Below are positions 23,346 to 27,283 of a stretch of DNA of 27,283 nucleotides, piece after piece (within the stretch, counting starts at the first letter, position 1; each line of letters starts with the position of its first letter). The stretch covers positions 1 through 27,283 of the forward strand of contig JALVEG010000300.1 in NCBI GenBank assembly GCA_027031145.1, read 5' to 3'. The position numbers and the translations under genes are program-made. Under the pieces are notes generated by a model. It did not search any database. It was not told where the DNA came from and saw nothing but the letters and a program-made list of their open reading frames with translations. The DNA comes from Saprospiraceae bacterium. Lineage in GTDB: Bacteria; Bacteroidota; Bacteroidia; Chitinophagales; Saprospiraceae.

Positions 23346-26300
23346 ACCCTCATCTCCTTCACCCAACTATACAAAACAGGAACAACAAACAATGTGATCA
23401 GTGCTACCAACATTCCTCCAAAAGCAGGAATAGCCATAGGTATCATTATGTCGGAACCCCTCCCTTTGGATGTGAGTACCGGCAATAATGCAAGAATAGT
23501 AGTAGCTGTCGTCATCAGACAAGGACGAATACGCTTTTTGCCTGCTTCTATTACAGCTTCCCTTATTTCCTGTCTGGTCTTTGGATCGTTTTTATCAAAA
23601 ATCTGAGTCAAATACGTTGCCATTACAACTCCGTCATCAGTCGCAATACCAAATAATGCAATAAACCCGACCCAGATGGCGACACTGAGGTTTATGGTGT
23701 GTATATTGAAAATATCACGCATGTTTTTACCATACACATCAAAATCCAAAAACCATCCCTGCCCATACAACCATAACATAATAAAACCTCCTGAGAAAGC
23801 AACAAAGATCCCTGTAAATACCATCAATGTGGTACTGACAGCTCTGAATTGAAAATATAAGATCAGAAAAATTATAATTAGAGACAATGGAAGAACTATC
23901 ATCAATCTCTTTTCGGATCGTATTTGATTTTCATAAGTTCCCGTAAACTGATAACTAACTCCATTTGGTACGATAATTTCTCCTCTTTTAATTTTATCCT
24001 TCAGGTGTTTTTGTGCTTTTTGGACAATATTTACTTCTGCTTCTTCTTTTTCTTTATCAAATAATACATATCCGACCAAAAATGTGTTTTCTCCTTTAAT
24101 TACCTGTGGACCTCTTTCGTATTTTACGTCAACTACATCTCCAAGAAGTATTTGTTCTCCCGCAGAAGTTTTAATAATCACTTTTTTCAGATCTTCCGGT
24201 GACGTTCGGAGTTCCCTCGGATATCTGACTCTAATCGAATATCTTTCTCTTCCTTCTACTGTTGTACTTACGTCTTTCCCTCCGAGAGATACCATAATAG
24301 TTTCCTGAATATCATTGATCTTTAATCCGAACAATGCTGCTTTTTCACGATTTATTTCCAATAGCAAATAAGGTTTTCCGATGATCCTGTCAGCAAATAC
24401 TGTTTCGGATTTAATTCCGGGAACTTCTTTTAATGCTTTTTCAAATTCCATACCCAGTTCCTCAATATCATTCAGATCCAGTCCTTTGATCTTGATTCCC
24501 ATCGGACTTCTCATTCCTGTTTGAAGCATTATAAGACGGGTTTCTATTGGTTGCAATTTCGGAGCTGAAGTAACACCCGGCAATTTTGTAGCTTCTACTA
24601 TTTTGCTCCAGATATCATCAGGACTTTTTATATCACTTCGCCATTGTCTGAAAAAATCACCATCTTCATCAGGAATAAGGCGTGTTGTATCAACTTTTTG
24701 ATTGTCAGTAATAGTCTTGTCTTCCCCTTTGAGGACAAATTCTCCATTTTCATTGGTTTTAAACCTTATCTTATTCCCATTTTTATCTTCAACATATTCA
24801 GGCAAATATTGTATAATGTTTTCAAACATGGAAAGAGGTGCCGGGTCAAGTGCACTTTCCACCCTTCCGGCTTTACCAACTACAACATCGATTTCCGGGA
24901 TATTTGCTACAGCAATGTCCAATAATTTCAATGTTTTTTTATTTTCCTGTACCCCGGCATGAGGCATAGTGGTTGGCATCAATAAAAATGCTCCTTCATC
25001 AAGAGAAGGCATAAATTCTTTGCCCATTGATTTAAAGGAATAAAACCCGCCGGTTAGAATAATTAAAGGAAGAATTAAAAACAGAAGTTTATATTTCAAT
25101 GCAAATTTCAATAATCTGACATAGTATATTTGAAAAACATAAAATATAGCTAATAAACTTAATGTTGAAATTGCAACAAAAGTAAAATTAGATGCTAAAG
25201 ATCTGTCCAGATCCAATGGTCTCCAATATTCAGTCAATAACCATAAAATGGCTAAACCGCCTAGAAGATTCTTAATGACATCATTGTTTTTATTGTACCA
25301 GGGATATTTTTCTGATAAAATATTGATAAGTCCGAATAATGATACAAGTATTCCCAGTACTACACCATAATATACAAATATCAATCCCAGTAATATCCAA
25401 AACATATTAAAAGCAAATTTCAATGATTTTGATATCTTTTTACCTTTTCTGAAAATAATGGAAGCAAATGCAGGAATAATGAAAAGACCTACGATCAATG
25501 CAGCTACCAAGGCAAATGTTTTAGTAAATGCCAATGGCCTGAAAAGTTTTCCTTCGGCGGCCTGCATTGTAAATACGGGAAGAAAACTCACTATTGTTGT
25601 CATTACCGCAGTCAATATCGCTCCTGATACTTCTGCAGTTGCATCGTAGATAATCTTGTTTATCGGTTGGCCTTTTAGCTCTTTGAGCTTTTTTATGACA
25701 TTTTCTATCAATATGATCCCTATATCCACCATCGTACCGATAGCGATAGCGATTCCTGAAAGTGCAACAATATTAGCATCAACATTGAAAAGCTTCATCG
25801 CTATAAATACCATCAATACCGCCAATGGCAACAAACCGGATATCAACATTGAAGATCTCAGATTGAATAACATCAACATTATCACCAGAATAGTAACAAG
25901 TATCTCAAGAGCCAAAGCATCATTAAGTGTAAACAGTGTCTCTTCGATCAGTTTGGTCCTGTCATAAAAAGGAACTATTGTCACCTGGGATTTTCTACCG
26001 TCTTTTAATATTTTTGAAGGAAGTCCTGTACTTAATTCATGGATTTTGTTTTTTACATTTTTTATGACTTCCATCGGATTAGCGCCGTATCGAGCGACAA
26101 CAACTCCACCTACAACTTCAGCCCCGTCTTTGTCCAAAATACCTCTACGATCTTTGGGACCTAAAGAAATATTTGCCAGATCTTTTATAAGTACGGGAGC
26201 ATTATTTACTGTTTTGACAACACTGTTTTCCAGGTCTTCGATTTTTTTGACATATCCCAATCCCCTGATAAGATATTCTGCATTGTTTATTTCCAGAGTT

Positions 26301-27013
26301 TTCGCTCCTATATCTTTATTGGAATTCTTTACGGCATTTACAACTTCTTTTAAGCTGATATTGTATTGCTGAAGTTTGGCAGGATCGACATCTACCTGAT
26401 ATTCCTTAACAAAACCGCCTATACTTGCCACTTCCGAAACACCGCTGGCAGAAGCCAAACCATATTTGACATAATAATCCTGAATCGTTCTTAATTCCTG
26501 AAGATCCCATCCGCCTGTTACATTTCCGGAAGTATCCCTACCTTCAAGAGTGTACCAAAAAATTTGACCCAACCCCGTGGCATCAGGGCCAAGAGTAGGT
26601 TGTATTCCATCAGGTAAAAGTCCTTTGGGTAGAGAATTTAGTTTTTCCAAAATACGGCTTCGACTCCAATAAAAATCGATATGCTCTTCAAAAATCACAA
26701 AAATAGTGGAAAATCCAAACATCGAAGAACTACGTATAGTCTTCACTCCCGGAATTCCCAACAATGAAGTCATCAATGGATATGTGATTTGATCTTCAAT
26801 ATCCTGTGGTGATTGACCGTCCCATTTAGTGAATACTATTTGCTGATTTTCACCAATATCGGGAATAGCATCAACAGCTACCGGATCACGTGGCAACCAG
26901 TCTATTTCCCAATCAAAAGGTGCACTGATAATTCCCCAAAAAACAAAAAGTACAAGAAGGAGAATTGTTACTAACTTATTTTCAATTAAAAATTTTATTA
27001 CTTTGTTCAACAT
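23336..27013 (-). CDS. cusA: Cu/Ag efflux RND pump CusA
   Basis: A 1225-residue inner-membrane proton-driven pump of the heavy-metal RND class. AIPDIGENQQIVFTKWDGQS (49-68) and PLMTSLLGIPGVKTIRS (79-95) are class hallmarks. The proton-relay helix is GIAIAIGTMVDIGIILIENV (420-439; D430, E437). All three Met residues that bind Cu(I)/Ag(I) in E. coli CusA appear conserved: M679 (AFLLMPTTMP), M729 (APLSMFENI) and M829 (TRLIMLQTGM), which argues for Cu/Ag rather than Zn/Co. Compared with ~1050 residues for E. coli CusA it has two insertions: ~525-635 between the sixth and seventh helices, with about three extra hydrophobic segments, and ~738-800 in the porter domain, rich in charged residues. The same general length is common in Bacteroidota homologues. 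Confidence 0.94.
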   Translation of the reverse strand: MLNKVIKFLIENKLVTILLLVLFVFWGIISAPFDWEIDWLPRDPVAVDAIPDIGENQQIVFTKWDGQSPQDIEDQITYPLMTSLLGIPGVKTIRSSSMFGFSTIFVIFEEHIDFYWSRSRILEKLNSLPKGLLPDGIQPTLGPDATGLGQIFWYTLEGRDTSGNVTGGWDLQELRTIQDYYVKYGLASASGVSEVASIGGFVKEYQVDVDPAKLQQYNISLKEVVNAVKNSNKDIGAKTLEINNAEYLIRGLGYVKKIEDLENSVVKTVNNAPVLIKDLANISLGPKDRRGILDKDGAEVVGGVVVARYGANPMEVIKNVKNKIHELSTGLPSKILKDGRKSQVTIVPFYDRTKLIEETLFTLNDALALEILVTILVIMLMLFNLRSSMLISGLLPLAVLMVFIAMKLFNVDANIVALSGIAIAIGTMVDIGIILIENVIKKLKELKGQPINKIIYDATAEVSGAILTAVMTTIVSFLPVFTMQAAEGKLFRPLAFTKTFALVAALIVGLFIIPAFASIIFRKGKKISKSLKFAFNMFWILLGLIFVYYGVVLGILVSLFGLINILSEKYPWYNKNNDVIKNLLGGLAILWLLTEYWRPLDLDRSLASNFTFVAISTLSLLAIFYVFQIYYVRLLKFALKYKLLFLILPLIILTGGFYSFKSMGKEFMPSLDEGAFLLMPTTMPHAGVQENKKTLKLLDIAVANIPEIDVVVGKAGRVESALDPAPLSMFENIIQYLPEYVEDKNGNKIRFKTNENGEFVLKGEDKTITDNQKVDTTRLIPDEDGDFFRQWRSDIKSPDDIWSKIVEATKLPGVTSAPKLQPIETRLIMLQTGMRSPMGIKIKGLDLNDIEELGMEFEKALKEVPGIKSETVFADRIIGKPYLLLEINREKAALFGLKINDIQETIMVSLGGKDVSTTVEGRERYSIRVRYPRELRTSPEDLKKVIIKTSAGEQILLGDVVDVKYERGPQVIKGENTFLVGYVLFDKEKEEAEVNIVQKAQKHLKDKIKRGEIIVPNGVSYQFTGTYENQIRSEKRLMIVLPLSLIIIFLILYFQFRAVSTTLMVFTGIFVAFSGGFIMLWLYGQGWFLDFDVYGKNMRDIFNIHTINLSVAIWVGFIALFGIATDDGVVMATYLTQIFDKNDPKTRQEIREAVIEAGKKRIRPCLMTTATTILALLPVLTSKGRGSDIMIPMAIPAFGGMLVALITLFVVPVLYSWVKEMRVRG

Positions 27014-27149
27014 TAAATTCTGATTTTAATTATGATATAAAATGTATTATCGAATTATCGAAATACAAAATCATTTTAGGATAAAACTTATAAAACCTGA
27101 CAAGACATATATCTTTCAGATCATTAATCCTAAAATTAAAATCAGTATA

Positions 27150-27283
27150 CTATAATAAATAACTCTGAAACAGAGCTTGGAAATCGGCATCTACAGGTGG
27201 TGGCCTGTCCAAATATATGATTTTATAACTTTTGTGAAAGTTATAATTATCAATTTTAACTATAAAATTGCATTCATCAGCAG
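27150..27283 (-). CDS. 3' end of a small unknown protein upstream of cusA
   Basis: An open frame enters from the right edge and ends with TAG at 27152-27150, giving 43 visible residues: ...ADECNFIVKIDNYNFHKS, then YLDRPPPV and ending QSYLL. The codons look like normal coding sequence and the position (136 bases before cusA, same strand) fits the small hypothetical secreted proteins, often with a Pro-Pro-Pro near the C-terminus, that open Bacteroidota cus loci. The family cannot be confirmed without the N-terminus. Confidence 0.5.
   Translation of the reverse strand, partial: ADECNFIVKIDNYNFHKSYKIIYLDRPPPVDADFQALFQSYLL

Overview
The window looks like part of a Bacteroidota chromosome. The evidence is high AT content, two proteins ending in type IX secretion (T9SS) sorting domains, promoter-like TAnnTTTG elements (the -7 consensus of this phylum), weak ribosome binding sites, and Bacteroidota-type families (DUF5777-like barrel, DUF5676, SHOCT, WxxGxW lipoprotein). 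I cannot name a genus. I saw no rRNA, tRNA, CRISPR array or intact transposase gene.

Layout. Bases 1-5907 hold surface and secreted proteins: the 3' end of a peptidase-S74 (self-cleaving chaperone) protein, a small lipoprotein, a six-repeat FG-GAP propeller protein with a stray S74-type tail fragment behind it, and a T9SS-secreted propeller protein. From 6089 to the right edge every gene is on the minus strand. The order is a type II NADH dehydrogenase, a secreted protein plus outer-membrane barrel pair, and then a large copper/silver resistance locus. That locus contains an operon of SHOCT protein, DUF5676 membrane protein and Tat-exported two-domain multicopper oxidase; a regulator that joins a CxxC metal-binding domain to an AraC-type DNA-binding domain; a second, T9SS-secreted multicopper oxidase; a DUF302-copA operon; separate cusB, cusC and cusA genes; and the 3' end of one more small gene at the right edge.

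How it fits together (inference from families and context). CopA would move Cu(I) out of the cytoplasm and CusCBA would carry Cu/Ag across the outer membrane. The two oxidases would oxidise Cu(I) in the periplasm and at the cell surface. The HMA-AraC regulator would sense the metal. The strongest new signal is a 39-bp sequence, 35/39 identical, placed identically (no gap, same distance to TATCTTTG) upstream of both the SHOCT-DUF5676-oxidase operon and the DUF302-copA operon. It contains two direct half-sites, TTAGATACAA and TTATGCACAA, 21 bp apart. This is the arrangement expected of an AraC-family activator site, so it is a good candidate operator for the copper regulon.

The intergenic spaces are full of non-autonomous repeats. 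They include an IS66-like MITE with a perfect 8-bp target duplication, a decayed relative of it, a short palindrome flanked by TAA, a 443-bp element with 22-bp perfect inverted ends, repeated hairpin elements, a ~200-bp duplication, and two diverged repeat blocks with the same internal order flanking cusC-cusB. These make the copper locus look assembled or remodelled by repeat-driven events, although the protein genes themselves look intact.
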